A DNA stretch of 64,000 bases from Buxus sempervirens (GCA_947561395.2 OX387184.1:7626001-7690000), one strand, 5' to 3'; shown: positions 33,905 to 48,104, counted from the first letter of the stretch. Made by a program: numbers and translations. Notes: a model not told the origin generated them from the letters alone.

Positions 33905-34987
33905 TCATCTGCCTTCCGGGTGCAAAGGGAAGAGCTCCAGTGTCTTATCTCCCTCCTCTCTTCCACAATCCTCTTCCCAGAACTCCACCGTCCAGCTCCG
34001 GCACTTCCGCTTAAAACTACTATCCTCCTCCGTGTCTACTTCTCCCTGAAGCAGCAACACAACAACCTTACTGTTAATTTTTCGGACATCTAAAGGAATA
34101 ATTGTACGTTCATGAAGAGGCTTTGTATATACAGTGTAACTCACTCTAGTATCTAAAGTTATTGTGGTGGTCGCCATGGGTGTCCTTGGAGAATGGCTGA
34201 GACCAAGACTACTGCGCTTCTGCTTCTGCCGTTCGCGTGCTTTGTGGTTCTGAAACCAATAGAACACGTTCTTCCCTTCGATCTTCCCGTACTTGCCGAG
34301 CTGAGCAGTGATTTGCTCTATTTGCTGTGCATTGGGAGTACGCATCCCACCCTTATAGAGCATCTCCAGGATTCCTATCTGTTCTTGTGTTGGATTCCAC
34401 CTTGTCCCACCCGGGTGAGTCTCCACCTGCAGTATGGTCGATCTTTATCAAGTTATATATGTACAAGGAGCTCGATCTCTAAACCAAACAACAACCATCC
34501 ATGACTGGTCCATCAGAGGTCTTAATTTCATGGCCGTCGATCGTCCTCGTCATAAATTTCGAAGTTTCCCAATTATCTTAACTTCAAATGACGGTCCCAT
34601 TTGTGTTTAAATTAAATAATTATAATGCGTTTTGTTGAAACCAGCAAGAACTTAACAAGCTTAATCGCTTATGAGGTAATGGCAGCTTGTAGTGATGTGA
34701 AAGTAACTGCCAACGACAGTTATAGCTATATTTATGGAGAGAAATTTTGGAGGAGGAGATAAAGAGTATAATAGTCTAACCTGAGCTGAGTCTGGCTTGT
34801 CGTTGGGGCATCCAAGCTTCCTCGGCCCACATTCTGGCTTGATGAAGCTCTTGAGATCAAAAGCAGCAATACTGTCACCATTAGCCAGTTTAGGTGCAAG
34901 AGGTCGGAGGCGCTTGCAGCCAAGTGTAAGGGTGGGTTCGTGCTCCCAAAACCCACGTGCGAGCTGATGCACCTTCATGCTTCCCAT
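33905..34987 (-). CDS. WOX4: WUSCHEL-related homeobox 4, 3 exons, 209 aa
   Basis: WOX4 is a nuclear homeodomain factor that maintains vascular (pro)cambium downstream of the TDIF-PXY peptide pathway. Exons (minus): 34781-34987, 34145-34426, 33905-34045; all introns are GT-AG and phase 0. The start is [18 protein letters not shown], the N-terminus expected for WOX4, and MKVH four codons in is an alternative start. Exon 1 also carries [11 protein letters not shown]. Exon 2 begins [18 protein letters not shown] and holds the whole homeodomain, ending [19 protein letters not shown]. Exon 3 has KRKCRSW and the terminal WUS box [12 protein letters not shown]. Intron 2 (34046-34144, 99 bp) has a strong GTGAGT donor and CTGCTTCAG acceptor. 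It is a multiple of three and has no stop, so retention would add 33 residues in frame. Confidence 0.95.
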
Positions 34988-37900
34988 GAGGAGAGGAGGA
35001 TGATAGAACTGTGATTATATAGATGAGAGAGAGACTGGTAAGTGGGAAATGAGGTGGTGCTTGGGAGAACAAAGACCAAATGATGAGGTGAGGTTGACTT
35101 AGGGTGTTTGATAGAGAAAAAGAAAAGAAAAGAGAAAGTAGAGATTGGAATGGTGTTGAAAGGGTGATCGATGACACAGAGAGGTTTTTAAACTTTGGAA
35201 GGGTATGTGTGTTGGCCCGTCAAATCGGGTCGGTTTATTATTTTCTTACTTTCATTATAAGGTCTCCTTGCTTTTCGGTGGCCCCTTTGGCTCTCTCTTC
35301 TTTCAATTTTTCTCTAAAGTGGGGAGGAGGGAATGAAAAAGATTCCTCCAATCCCGAAACTTGAAAATGGGAGCTGTGCTTTTATAGATACGGATATGGT
35401 GGTGGCTGGTGACTCATTGAATGCCGACTTCAAGTGGTAGAGAATGTTGAGGAAAGAAACCAGCTGAAACCAGATCTGTCTGAACCCCTCAAAGAGATTG
35501 TCCTCTTCTCCCTCTTCTTTGGGAACTGTAGTTTCATTTCCCAAACAGTTTAAAAAAACCACCAAGCCCACCTTTTAGCGCATATTAATTTTAGCCAATA
35601 AATAAGTCTGTCTGCCTATATTTTTCCAATCTTTCTCCATCCCATCTCAATTATCTGCGTGACCAGTGAGACCAACTGGCCGTGCTGGATCAACCCCACC
35701 TAGACTCGAACTGCTTGGACTAGACTCCGGCCGAGCTCAACTATCGAATTCAAACCAGTAAAAGAACCAAGCAGGTTAATTGGCTTCTTGCCTGGGTGGG
35801 TCATAGACTCATAGTACGGTGGAGTCATCAGTCATGTAATTCATAATTGTAGTAAGCTTGAATCTGAACGTTTACAGACCAAGAAAGAGATTGACCAGAG
35901 ATATGCAAAAGTTTGGCTTTATGAATCTGCTGTTCAACATAAAAATGATAAAATTTTAGTACAAGAGCAGGTATATATGCTGGGTTATATTATATATCCT
36001 CTCATTACTCGAACTAAAGGAATCCAGGCCTGGCCTAATGCCCCTGTTCCATTCCCTTTTTTTTTGTCTTCTATTGAAACACACAGACTATATATGTCCA
36101 ATACAGCAAAGGTGAATTAAATGCTCTAATACTTCATCATTCACCTCCATTATCTAAAAATAATAATAATAATCATCATCATCTTCTTAGAAGAGTTAGT
36201 TTGAAAAGATGACCAACAAAAGTTTTAATCCATTTCCCAGTTTGAAATAACCCTTCTCTTTCTTCTGCGCCTGGGCTGGCAATGCTGTCCACATATAGAA
36301 CTTGACAATGACATAGTTAGGCTAAAAGAAAACTGCACAAGATAAAAGAAGAAAAACAAGATTCCTCCTCCTTTTTCCAAGCATAAATGGATAAGTTCAG
36401 GAGATCCAGTAAGAAATTAAAGGGGGCGGGAAAAATGATCTCCTTCATTACAGTCACAACCTAGTTGTAGCTAGGAGCAATTATTCTCTATCTATTCAAG
36501 CTTTTCTAATCAAGATTAGGAATCAGCTTTAATTTCTAAGAACGTAAGCGATCGATCCACCAGTTGGATAAAAAAAAATGCCTTTTTGCCTTGAATTTAA
36601 ATACAGGATTGTGTTAAACAGAATCTCACTTAATCGTTCATGCTAGCTGCAATCAAATGTTTACATAAAACTGCTGGCAGAGAGCACTATCTTTGCACTT
36701 AGAAGAATTTTAACTTTTTAACCTCATTCGTTGCTAGTGTTAGTCAATCAAGGATAAAGAGAGAGATCTTGTGAAGTTGGAGTGCATGAGAGTAGTGGCT
36801 CCCACACAGTGGAAGAAGCGGTGGGAATCCATCATTAAGATAGACAATGCCATCATTTGCACGTGTCTAAGGTCCCATATGAAAGAGAAACAAAAATCAG
36901 AAAATAAAGAGAGGATGAATGAATTATGTGGAAAAAAATTAAAAAGGAGAAAGAAAGAAAACAAACTGTAGCTTTAGTAATCCAACTGGTTTTCCTTTTT
37001 TTTTACCTTTCTTCTACCTGTGGAGGAATATCATAAAGAGGGGGATAGAGTGAGAGAAGTCATCTTCACCCACTTTTGCTATTGACTTGGAATTATCATT
37101 GTCTTCTAGTTTTCATTTTTTTGCTTTGGAAACCTTTTTAACTTGGAAATTGATGGAAAAGGATTGTTTGTGGAGTGGCAACAGAGGCCAAATAAAGTGA
37201 ACGTGTGCAGTAGAAACATCATTGTATTGGATTGAGATTTATTCTCTTTAGATTAGAGATTAGATAGGTATCTTTAGTTTGAGAGACTTTATGAGAAAGA
37301 AGGATCGAGTGAGAATGAGAGATCAGAGCAAGAGCACGATCGATCGGTGAATATAATTGTCTTGTCGTGTGCAAAGGGAAAAGTGGGCACAAGTGTGCAC
37401 GTAAAGGGATTTGTAGCGAGCAATGGATGACAGTCCCAAGCACCATTACTGAGGTGATGCCACTAAACAGCTTTTCCTCCTTTTTCAAAGTTTTTATTTA
37501 TTTTAAACCTCTGCTGTCGTTTTGCGCCAACCTGATAGGTCTGGCTTATTAAATTTTGTTTGACTCTTCACAAAGTCCAAATATCTTCTATGCTCTTCTA
37601 CTCTTTTTGGCCATCTTTCCCGCCAAAACTGGAGATTATTCTTTTATTGAAGTGGTTGCTTTATCTCCAGCGACAACTGTTTTTTTTTAGATTATTTACA
37701 AATAAATATAAATATTCCAGTCAAAAATGATAAGACGTTAATTTGGTTTTCCAATTTAAAATGTTACTTAAATATAAATAAATGTTGAATAAAATTAAGA
37801 TTTATGTAGTAAGATATGTATCAGGCATAGGTCTTAGTAGGACCAGACTTCCTTCAGGTACTAATATCTTTTCAGTACGTCAGGCCCTTTTGCTTTGATA
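34988..37900. other. WOX4 upstream region and spacer
   Basis: This is presumed 5' UTR and promoter of WOX4 followed by intergenic DNA. Frames in it (for example 36740-36971 and 37219-37488) overlap on both strands and show no domain. I found no transposon with definable ends. Confidence 0.4.
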
Positions 37901-38560
37901 TATATAGACACACATAGTTATAGTACTATCTTCTATTAGCTTAAGCTATTCAGTCCAGAAGTTATTTAACATGGTAATAGAGTAAAAGTTCTAGTTTATG
38001 ACTATTGGAGGTGTGTCACCTTGGAATTTATTTGTTTATTTTAGTTGCCCTGTGTTTGTCTTCCCTATGTAGTTTCCATAAAAAGTTGCATAAGCAGGAA
38101 ACCTTTAAGTTATTGTATTTTAGTCCCTTTAATTAATTTGATATACATATTTGTGTTTTCCCTCCTTATATTTGTTCCATTGAGAAAAGTTGCACTTGTC
38201 AGGGTGAGTTATATATGTATGTTGGATCCTTCAATCCTTCAATATATATAGTTAGTGTAACCAATCAATTCCTGAGCTTTTAGTTATAGTACTTATTCAA
38301 TTAATAAGTTGCACATACGAGGGAGTGAATTGATGTTGGGTTATCCCACATCAGTTGTGGAAGGGGTTGGTGGTCATTTTATAAGTGTGAGGGAAAGCTT
38401 CATCCCATAAGCTAGATTTTGGGAATTAGAGAGGCCCATGACCACCCAATATTTATTATATATTGGGTCCTTTAATAAATATAGTTACCACCGTCACCTA
38501 TCAATGGGAGCTTTTTAGGTCTAGTGCTTGTTTAAGTTGCACATATGACATAGTGTTTTA
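37901..38560 (+). mobile_element. Old LTR/TRIM-related fragments
   Basis: TGTTGGGTTATCCCACATC at 38334 begins a segment running through AAGTGTGAGGGAAAGCTTCATC to GACCACCCAATAT (about 38456). It is related to the TRIM LTRs at 61184-61503 and looks like a solo LTR. Diverged copies of TTGGATCCTTCAAT..TATAGTTA..AGTTGCACATA flank it (about 38220-38320 and 38463-38548). ACATGGTAATAGAG at about 37969 resembles a decayed primer-binding site. Confidence 0.45.
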
Positions 38561-40031
38561 TCATATATATTGGATCTTTTGATAATTAAAAACGTTATTC
38601 AAATGCTCCATATGGTAACATATCTCTGAAAGTTTGCACATGAATATAGGAGAAAAAGTATGGAAGTTTAAAAAAAAAACTAAAATTTTATAGAAATATA
38701 TTGCAATCCCTTGAATTGTGAAATTCGTAGCATATATGGTTCCACTTGTTTGATCAAAGAGCCCTTAATAACCTATTATGTGAAATCAAATTATTATTTA
38801 TTATGTGAAGCAACATGTATAAATTTAAAACTTTAGCTTCGCTTAGTATATTACTAGGGGTGGCTAGCGCATATATACTACACGTACATATGCATAGGTT
38901 GTGCTAAATTCAATGAAACCATCTAAAATCTATTTTTTTTTTTTTTTATATTATGCACAAACTACTTAATAAATTTGGAAATTGACTTTACTCATTTTAG
39001 AGATTTATGTTACAAAACAATACATTGAAGACTATAAAATATGATATATCCAAAGTATTTGCGTATTATTAAATATCCCATCGGCAATAATAAATATCAA
39101 GTATTGGTAGGACCTAGAATCCTTTTTTATTAGGATGTTGTTTAGGTATATACAATAGGGTTTAACCCTGTCCCTTCACACCTTTGTGGAGTCCGACTCA
39201 AATCTACTCGAATTTTTATCTAAGATGAGGTAAGTAGTTATTTAAGTTGAATGTGGGGTATTCTCTGGAAACCAAATGTCCGTCTAGAATCTCTCCTCTT
39301 TGCTTTATATTATAATATAGATATAGATTTCCCAAAATTGTAAATTAGATGGCATATGTGATGTATAGAAAGCAACTTAAAATTTGTAAAAGAATTCTTA
39401 AACTATGCTTATTTAAAAATAGATTTGGTTTCCTAATTCTTGAAGTTTTTTTTCTCTCTCTCTTTCCGGGTATGCTGGGCACAAATCCATGGACCATCTT
39501 CCCATAATTAAGGAAGACCCAACCCACAAGTCTTGAAATGGGACAGGAAGGCCGAATAAAAGTCTCAAAAACTTGCGAGTTAACCAAAAAAGAAGGCCAA
39601 GTTACTTGACAAGACAACAACCTCCCTTCTTATTTATTTGTTTATTTTTCCTACTACATGCATGTCTCTTTCTCAGAGTTCCCTCTGTATTGATTGACGT
39701 TAGTAAAATTTGAACGTTATTTGGCGAATTTCCCTATATAGAAAATGATTTTTAAGGTTCAAAGATAGTAGCAATCAATTTGAATATCATGGGTGATTTA
39801 ATCATTTGAAATCTAAGATTTTTATTACTTTAAATCTAAGATTTTTATTACTTTAAATAAAAAATAATGAGAGATAAGATATTTGAGTTACAACATTTTT
39901 GGGTTAATTTTACAACTTTGACAAGACATATTTATGTCATTTTGTATATCTTAGAGAAATATTTGCGGATACAGAAACTAGAAGAGAGGTGACTAGAATT
40001 TACTCCTTGTTTAATTAATGGATTAAGAACT
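38561..40031. other. AT-rich spacer
   Basis: No gene is recognised. The minus frame at 39345-39620 has no domain. A short duplication (AAATCTAAGATTTTTATTACTTT) is repeated at about 39809-39855. Confidence 0.4.
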
Positions 40032-40033
40032 AA

Positions 40034-40208
40034 ATTGTCTGAAGTTCTTCACTGAATTGCTTCCTGCTTTTGAAGTGGGACAGTTACTATTTTTTAGCTT
40101 TTGTAAATGTTTTGGATCCACTTTGAAAAACATTAACCATTGCATGCTTCACATGGAGTCATCCAACTCCATTAACAGGAAGCAATTCAGTGAAGAATTG
40201 TAGACAAT
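40034..40208. mobile_element. MITE with 33-bp inverted repeats
   Basis: The left end (ATTGTCTGAAGTTCTTCACT...) and the complement of the right end (ATTGTCTACAATTCTTCACT...) match at 30 of 33 positions. The element is 175 bp, or 179 bp if AAATTGTCT/AGACAATTT are the true tips. A partial second copy (GAATTGCTTCCTGTTTTTGAA, then AAATGTTTTATGTGAAGC) lies just to the right at about 40270-40390. Confidence 0.75.
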
Positions 40209-40390
40209 TTGGTCTCCATAGATTCCTACACCGAGCTGAGAACACTAACCAAGCTAACACCAACTTGTTTGAATTGCTTCCTGTTTTTGAATTGGGATGC
40301 TTCTAAGTGGAGCAAACCTTCTGCAAATGTTTTATGTGAAGCCTCCTTAGAAAACAGTAACCATGGAAACATTCCCCTTCAATAGCAAGA

Positions 40391-41383
40391 CGATTTCATG
40401 TTAAATCCTAATGGCCACACGGTTCATGTGGGTCCCCCAATCCATATATTTCCCTAATAAACTTTTTAATTGGTGGGTCTCACATTCACTGGGTCCCGCT
40501 TTGGGGATGGGCTGAAGCATGTAGGAAATTTGATACAGCCCAGCCGAGTTGTTACCATTTTAAACAATTTTGACTCCTTCTGATTGCATGTTTTCCATGA
40601 GAAGATCAAAATTGGATTCCCCAGTCCCAATAAGCGCCATATTTGACCACAAAATTCACATACGCCAAATCACAAAATCTGCTTGAACAAAAATTTGATC
40701 GGTTTCTATTACCGCCCATGTTTGAAATGATACACAAACTTTCGTCAAACTTGTACAAATCGAAAGATCCAAAGTCTCGCTCAAAATATTGATCTCGTTC
40801 TCATCAATAGATCCATAATCCTCGGCAAGACGCTGTTTGATTGCAGTTACTGGGCCACGGCGGGATCTGAGGATTCATGAGGATGGAGTCGCTTTTTCAA
40901 GTGTTCTGATTCAGTGGTTCTTCTTTTTCGTCTCGTGTATGAACCGACATCAATCCATGGAGTTTGGACAGATACCTGCAAGACAGTGACCTCACACGGT
41001 TGTATGTGAACGAGCATCGCGTCTTCGTTTCACACATGATGCCGCTATTAAACGAACGCTTCAGTCATCATCCATCCAAAAAACGAGGATCTCGCAGTTT
41101 CGTGATGTTGATCCCTTTGACCAATTCCACTTTTTCGACGGGCAGATATCCATCATAATCATACGTCCAGGATCCAGTTCTATACATCCGCGTAGTATAG
41201 CGTGGTTATAACTTACGGGATCCAGCTCTCTACCGACGCGTCGGCGTTTAAATCTCTTCAGGGACGTTTATTGGTTGACCTTTTTAGCTTCTGGAACTGA
41301 AAGTGCCCTGAAGAGACGTTCACTCTAATTCCGTCGTGGTGAGTTTGGTGACCTAGAGAGAGACGAGAGAGAGCGAAAGCCAC
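40391..41383. other. Upstream region of the CBSX gene
   Basis: This is presumed promoter and 5' UTR of the plus-strand CBSX gene. GA-rich sequence with GAGAGAGACGAGAGAGAGCG (about 41356-41375) lies just before the start codon, as in many plant leaders. The frame at 40964-41158 has no recognisable features. Confidence 0.4.
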
Positions 41384-44300
41384 ATGGACTCGATTATTCT
41401 GTCGGACGGTCTCGTCCTTTCGCGGCTTTCTTCTGCTTCCGCCTCGAGCTCGGCCGCTTCCTCTTCCCGTCCTAACCAGCTGCCGTGCCTTCTTCTGCCT
41501 TTCCACCACCGCGAGGCGCCTACATGCCCTACTTCTTTCTTCTCTCGACGCCTTCATGCCTCCGAACGCCTTTACACGTTTCGCAGGCCCTCTGCTCTCG
41601 CTGCAACCGACGCCTTGATGGCGAAGCCCGTAAGCAACCTCTCCTCTCTTATTTGACCACTCTTGCTTTTAATTGCTCTGTGTTTTTTTTTTCTTTACAT
41701 CTTAGTGCTTAAAGTTGAATTAACGGTTTCGAATTGAATAATGGGCGCAGATTCGATCTTGTATTTTATCTTATTGTTATAATTATTTATTGTATTTTGT
41801 TTATTACAAGCTAAATTTCAACTGTTATCATAGATCCCAGTAGTCAAACCATATCTGTGGATTGCTTTTATCTTATATAAATATTACATTATTTCGAATT
41901 CATGAATAGCATGAAGTCAAACGTTAACTCTTTGCACAGCCATTCCCTTTCCAATTTTAGGGAATGATCACTAATCTATGTTATTGTTGATTATGCTCGT
42001 AAATGGTTAGAAGTCGAAAAGTGTATGTGCTAGATTCTATTTCTTTATATACTGTACCTAGATTGAGTGGAATTAATACAGCAGTAACATGAGGATAGCT
42101 GTCACTACGGTTGGGTTTGAAACCATCAGAGATCATGGGAATTGGGAAGCGATTCATCAAATAACAAAGAATTAGCTTTATCTGGATAACTACGGATGTT
42201 GTTGGGTGATAACTTTGATTATCAGCAGCTATAAAGACAAGGCATATTTTATTTGCTTTTTTACTTAGAAATATGTAGTATTCTGGTTATGAACACGAGG
42301 AATATGTAGTATTCTGGTTTAATTGTACTTAATTTCTCACTCAAACTTTGATCCCATGCGTTCATCACCATGTACGTATTATGTTATGACAATTCAAATT
42401 ATTAGTTTGATAACTTTGTGCACTAGATGAAACCTTCTCAAGCTTATTTTCAAATATCGTATCTGGGTTCATTTTGATTTACATGCTCTTTTTTTTATTG
42501 GCTCAGAAAATGATTTTCTTAACCTGTGTATTTATTTTTTTGCTTCCTGCATTGTGTTTATATATGTTTCCATGTTGGTTTGTTGAATTGCAGCCAAAAA
42601 ATGGAGTATATACTGTTGGTGATTTTATGACAAGGAAAGAGAATTTACACGTGGTAAAGACTACGACAACTGTTGAAGAAGGTATTGGTGATGCTTTGAT
42701 GATTTTGTGGATTATGTTGTAGTTACTTGTCTAATGGAATATGTTGTAGTAACTTTTTTTTATGCGCCACTATTTGAATTGACAGCATTGGAGGCTCTTG
42801 TGGAACATAGAATTACTGGTTTTCCAGTGATTGATGATGACTGGAAGTTGGTAAGTTTTCATTACATTTCTGGGCATTAGTGTGCAATCTCTAGATATCC
42901 TGTGCTATCTCTAGATATGAATCCTGAGATGCATCTTATTATACTTCATATAACTTGTGGTTTTTTTGGTATTGGATCTTGCAGATGCTAGATGCTACAT
43001 AAAGAATTAATACCAAATTACACTTTTCAACCCCTGCTGATGTTTAGTCTGAAGCTTTAAGTTTAAATACATTTAATAGAGAGCATTATTTGCTCAGGAT
43101 TTAGACATCTGCCCTTGGTTGAAGTAGTTTTAACAAGATTTTAACCATGGTTGGGTGTGTAAATGCAGTTAACTCATGCTATAGTTACAGACCTAAATAA
43201 TTGCTTAATGCAACGATGATTGTGTTCTGTTATTTAATGTCGTTTTGTTGCAAAAAGCTATTTGATTTCCAGTTGATGACAGTATAAAGGATCCAACTAA
43301 TCCTTATTGTTATTCCGCTATTATGACTCACTTTTTCTGGCATTATGCATTTTGGAAGCTAAAATAAAACTTGTATGCACCTCCCAAGAGTGACATAGAG
43401 AGACGAAGTTGTTCTAGTACAGAGTCTGCATCCATAGTGCTTGAATTTTCCTCTTACTCAAGAAGTTCAATGGAATGAAATTAACTTGAAAGCGCACTGA
43501 ATTAGGTTAACCTTATTTGCTTCAGTTCATACTTAAAACTTTTGGCAGCGAATAGTTTGTTTCAGTATGAGAAAGTGCATATTCCTGTTTCTCTGGCTCA
43601 TATTTTTTCAAATACTACTCTTATAAAAAAGTTACCTTGTGATACATTCTTGACCTTTATCATATTCTTAAATGTCAATAATGCCTAACATATGTTGAGA
43701 AATTGTTTTTATCTTTAAGTTTTCTAACCGGAATCTCTATCACTAGTTTCATTATGTGTGTGTATTTATTAAGTTGGGTTCAGCTGAACATTAGTCATAT
43801 ATTTGGCCATATCACATCTGTATGCTGACTTAATTGTGGTCACTGCCATAGGTGGGAGTTGTTTCAGATTACGATTTACTGGCACTGGATTCTATATCAG
43901 GTATAGATCTGTTTTTTGTTTGTTTGTTTTTGGTTGTGGAAAACATCATGTTTTAGCTTCAAATAATCTAAGGAAGATACTGACCATCTTGCCATTGCAA
44001 TTTGTTGGGAGAGCCATTATTCTTTGTCATGAATTTCAACATCAGACATCTTTGTTGTTATTGAAAGGTTCATTAATAATTACTTAATGGTATTATCTAC
44101 TCTTTGTTCCTCATTAGCTGCTTTTTGTATTTCTAATAATGTGACTTCTTTGGTAACATAAAGGCAACCATAAACATACTCATTGGTCCTTTTGAAATGA
44201 ATAGTACACCACTGGCTGGTTTCTGGTATTATTTGAGATATTCTAACTACTTTTTATCTATGAGTAATAGGTTTGTGGTTAACAAGAAGAAATTAGGATA

Positions 44301-47300
44301 AAGATATATAGAAGCAAAATAAATAGATGAGAGTGCAGAAATGTTCTTCAATAATTTAAGGGAAAGGACAGAATTAGAGAAGGTTGGAATTTGAGTACTC
44401 TAAAGGCACTATTGTTGATGTGTGGCTTGGGGTTCCCAGAGATCTGGATCCCTATTACATGATCTATCAATGCTGGAAAATGCCCATGAATGCAAAATGG
44501 GGAAAAGAAAAAGAAAAAACAGTTAAGCTGATCCTTGCTTTGACATAGCTTAATTGATGCTCCTTCAGTGTTAGATTTGATGCACTGTTCTTGGAACGTC
44601 TCTGCATATTTTTCTTATGACTGGATGATTTGTGGATAAATACTTGCTGACAGAGATTCCTTACCTATTAAATATGTTACCCCCTCTTTTTTTTTTTGTT
44701 CTTTTTCTCTCGGAACAACACTTAATGATTATTCCCTTCTTGACAATATTTTGTGCTTTCTGTGTTGTTTTGTAAACTTTCAGCTTGTGATTCATTAATC
44801 ACATTTTATATGCCAATACTGAAGTTTTTTCACTGTAATATCATGTTCTCTATCTGAGTAGGTGTTTTGGGATGAGATCCTCTTGGGCGACTTTAAGTCA
44901 AGACCAAATGGCGAATGTTTCTAGTAAATTCCCCAACTAGTTGATAAACGGTGTTAAGGGTTACCTTATGATCAAAAAGCCCATATGTGGAATTAAAGAT
45001 ATTCTAATGCTCTTGATTGGGTTTAAAGTACTCATTTATAGAGACCTTAACAAAAAAGGAACTTAAATAAGAAAATTCATATATGATCCTTCTTCTGAAT
45101 GCACTATGATTGTGAAAACCAACTGAATCTCTTAAAAAGAACTTTCTTGTGGTCCTTGTTAGTCAAATTTCTTGGAAAGATGGACACTTTGTTATTACAT
45201 TGCATCAGTATAGTTATCTACTGATGTTTTTCCAGAGTCTGCCATCAGAAATGCAAGGAATAGGGATGAGAGGACATGTTCTCACCCCAATGATCTAACT
45301 TAAGTTTATTTCTCCATACTGCCTTTTGGACACTCTTTTGCAAAGATACATACAGCACTATAGATTGTTAAAGTCTTCATAATTTAACCGCATTATTAGT
45401 GAGAGTATAGTCGCTATCTGCTCAAATATTGAAGGGCCCTTTTTTAATTCTATGATCATCTTCGATGAAGTAGCGCACTCTTTGCTAACTATCATATCAC
45501 ACTCTTTGCTAACTATCATCAGTTTCCTTTTGAGAACTTTGTTTATCAACTTCAATTGTCTTAGATTTTGGACTTTTGGCCCTTTTGGCTTGTAACATGG
45601 ACAACTAGATATTTTTTTGCCGCCTTAACCAAACTCTTCCAAAGGATTTCTTTTTCAAGTGTCAATTTTGCAAAGATAAAAATGTTAGTACAATGAATAA
45701 AGAAAAATAAGTGGGAAGAGAGATGGCCTTTGAGCGATGGTGAAGAAGAGTAGACTGTATTACTTTGCAATCGAAGGCACCAGTTGTTTATCCAACACAA
45801 GTTTGACTCCTTATCAAATTAGCATACTTGCACTACTTAGCTGTGGTCATGTATTTAAGAATAACATATATGCATTTAATGTGTTATGCTTTTGGTAAGT
45901 ATATGAACTGCTTTATGTTATTGAAAAATCTGATTTTTTTCACAGTATATGGTCTATTTTGTATTTAGTGGTTGCCTTATATATTGGTGTGTAGTCAAGA
46001 TATTTTCACATATGTGTACATACATACATACATACATGCATACGTTTGTGTGCACATACGTGCATAATTCCTTATTCTTAGCAAATATTTTTATGCACCA
46101 AAATCATTAGTATATATTTACTTTGTCATGAAAGAAAACTTATTCTTGTCTGGCAATCAGGTGGTGGACGAACTGATACAGGCTTATTTCCTGAAGTTGA
46201 TAGCACTTGGAAAGTATGTAAGAACTTTCCTGCAGTAATCACTTGTTTCCAATTGTTCTTATAGTTGCTCGATATTTAAAAGTGCTTTTAGATTTAGCAT
46301 GCCATTTGCTTATGATGAATAATTTGTATGTTTTGTATTTATTTTTTGATGACGACAGGATATTCCATTAGTTTGTGGTCCTTGGTAGTTTAAATTGTGA
46401 TGAGGATGTAATTTGATTATAAATAATTAGAGAAGATAAGAAATCCTAATGTAGTACGTTAGAGAAAATTGGGATCGCTTATGTTACTCCCCCTTTGGAC
46501 CCAAATAAAACATGAGCAACACTCTTAGCATTATAATTTCTTAAAAGAAATTTAAAATCCCTAGAAAAACGAGAACCTCTTGGGGAATCTTGAATGACAT
46601 TATTTTGGTCTTTTATCTTTCTAGAATGTTCATCTTTATATGAAATGATTGATTTGTTAAAATTAAAAATAAAGCATTTTTTTTTTGTTTTTCAAAGTCC
46701 ACGGACAAAAATATAAGAGATTTTAGAAGTACTCTGAACCACAAAAGGAGATTTGGTTCCTCAGTTTTATGATCGGAGGATGAAAAACAGGGGATTTTGG
46801 AAGTGTCCTAAACCTCAAAACAGCTTATGTTGGTCAGTTGTATGATCATAGTATGAAACATGATCGCTTCTATTAAATCTAATGATAAGAATTAAGTATC
46901 ATAAGCATTCAGGTGGTACATAATGGGGGAAGGTCACTACAGAGTTTCACATCTTTAAAGTTATAAGAATCATCATCGTCAACATATGTTGAAAATTTTT
47001 TTATTGAAGTTGATGGAAGCTCATGGGAGAGGAATTTGGTCCCAATCCAATATAAGTGGAATTAATCCATTTTTGGAGATCTTTATTCCTGCTGTCCAGG
47101 GATATAAGTTAGGAGGTTATTAATATTTGGAACTGCAGTATATGATGGTTTATATACAAAACTTGATGTATGGGCTGATATCAGAATTTGTTGTTTCTGT
47201 GCATAACTTGACGTATAGGCTGTAATCAGAATTTGATGCTTTTTATGTAGTCTTTGGCAGCAGTAGCTTTTAATTGTTTCCATTCATAGAATTATGTTAT

Positions 47301-48104
47301 TTTTAAGAAACTGTCACTAAGCTCTGGGGGAATCCTTCTTATATCTAAAATCCTGTTCTAGAAGCTGCATTTGCATTCAAAATCTGAAGTAGATGGGATT
47401 CAGAAGTCTCTCTCCCCCCCTTTCTCTCTCTCTGTTTCTTTGGTGTATAGAATATTTATATTAGAACAATTTTGTAGTTTTAACATTTTGGCCTCTAAAG
47501 AAGGTTCTATAAATATGGTTGTGTGTGATGATTTACCTAATGGTTGGCTGATTTTGTTTTTATTTTTATTGTTACTCTACAGACATTCAACGAGATACAG
47601 AAGCTGCTCAGTAAGACCAATGGGAAGGTTATTGCTGAAGTGATGACACCTGCTCCGCTTGTGATCCATGAGACCACCAACCTTGAAGATGCTGCGAGGT
47701 TCTTTCATTTTTTCTTTTCCTATCATTAAATTTTTTTTGTTTCTTGGATTCATTTTTTTTTCCTTGTGAGTGATGCCAAACTATGACCTGAAATGTGAAC
47801 TGCTGAATTCATTAAATTTGAAAGCATAGAATGGAAAACCTAATCAGGTCATTCTAATTTCAGATTATTGCTTGAAACAAAATATCGTCGCCTTCCCGTC
47901 ATCAACAGTGATGGTAACCTGGTAAGATAACCATTTCGATAATCATTTCTTTGTTACAATCTGTATTTTTATTTCTTTCTGCTTTTGTTTTGACAATCAT
48001 TTCTAAATGATTTTGCTTACACATTGAAGGTCGGAATTATCACAAGGGGGAACGTTGTTAGAGCTGCCCTTCAGATTAAACATGCCGCTGAGAAAGCAAA
48101 TTGA
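41384..48104 (+). CDS. CBSX: Chloroplast CBS-domain-pair protein, CBSX1/CBSX2 type, 8 exons, 249 aa
   Basis: In Arabidopsis CBSX1 and CBSX2 (LEJ2/LEJ1) act in the stroma and tune thioredoxins of the ferredoxin-thioredoxin system; I infer the same role here. Exons: 41384-41629, 42594-42681, 42786-42850, 43852-43900, 46161-46213, 47583-47698, 47864-47921, 48030-48104. All junctions are GT-AG and the phases join to 249 codons plus stop. Residues 1 to about 75 are Ser/Arg-rich and lack acidic residues apart from a few, like a transit peptide. CBS1 runs about 90-150 (VGDFMTRKENLHVVKTTTTV, ITGFPVIDDDWKLVGVVSDY). A loop follows (GGGRTDTGLFPEVDSTWK), then CBS2 at about 180-240 (VIAEVMTPAPLVIHETTNL, YRRLPVINSDGNLVGIITRG). 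The order, linker and length fit CBSX1/2 rather than mitochondrial CBSX3. Introns 3-5 are long (1.0-2.3 kb), AT-rich and without a clear transposon. Confidence 0.95.

Noticed and set aside
33672..34504. Plus-strand frames across WOX4
   Set aside because: They are antisense to WOX4 exons, and the minus strand has a complete homeobox gene.
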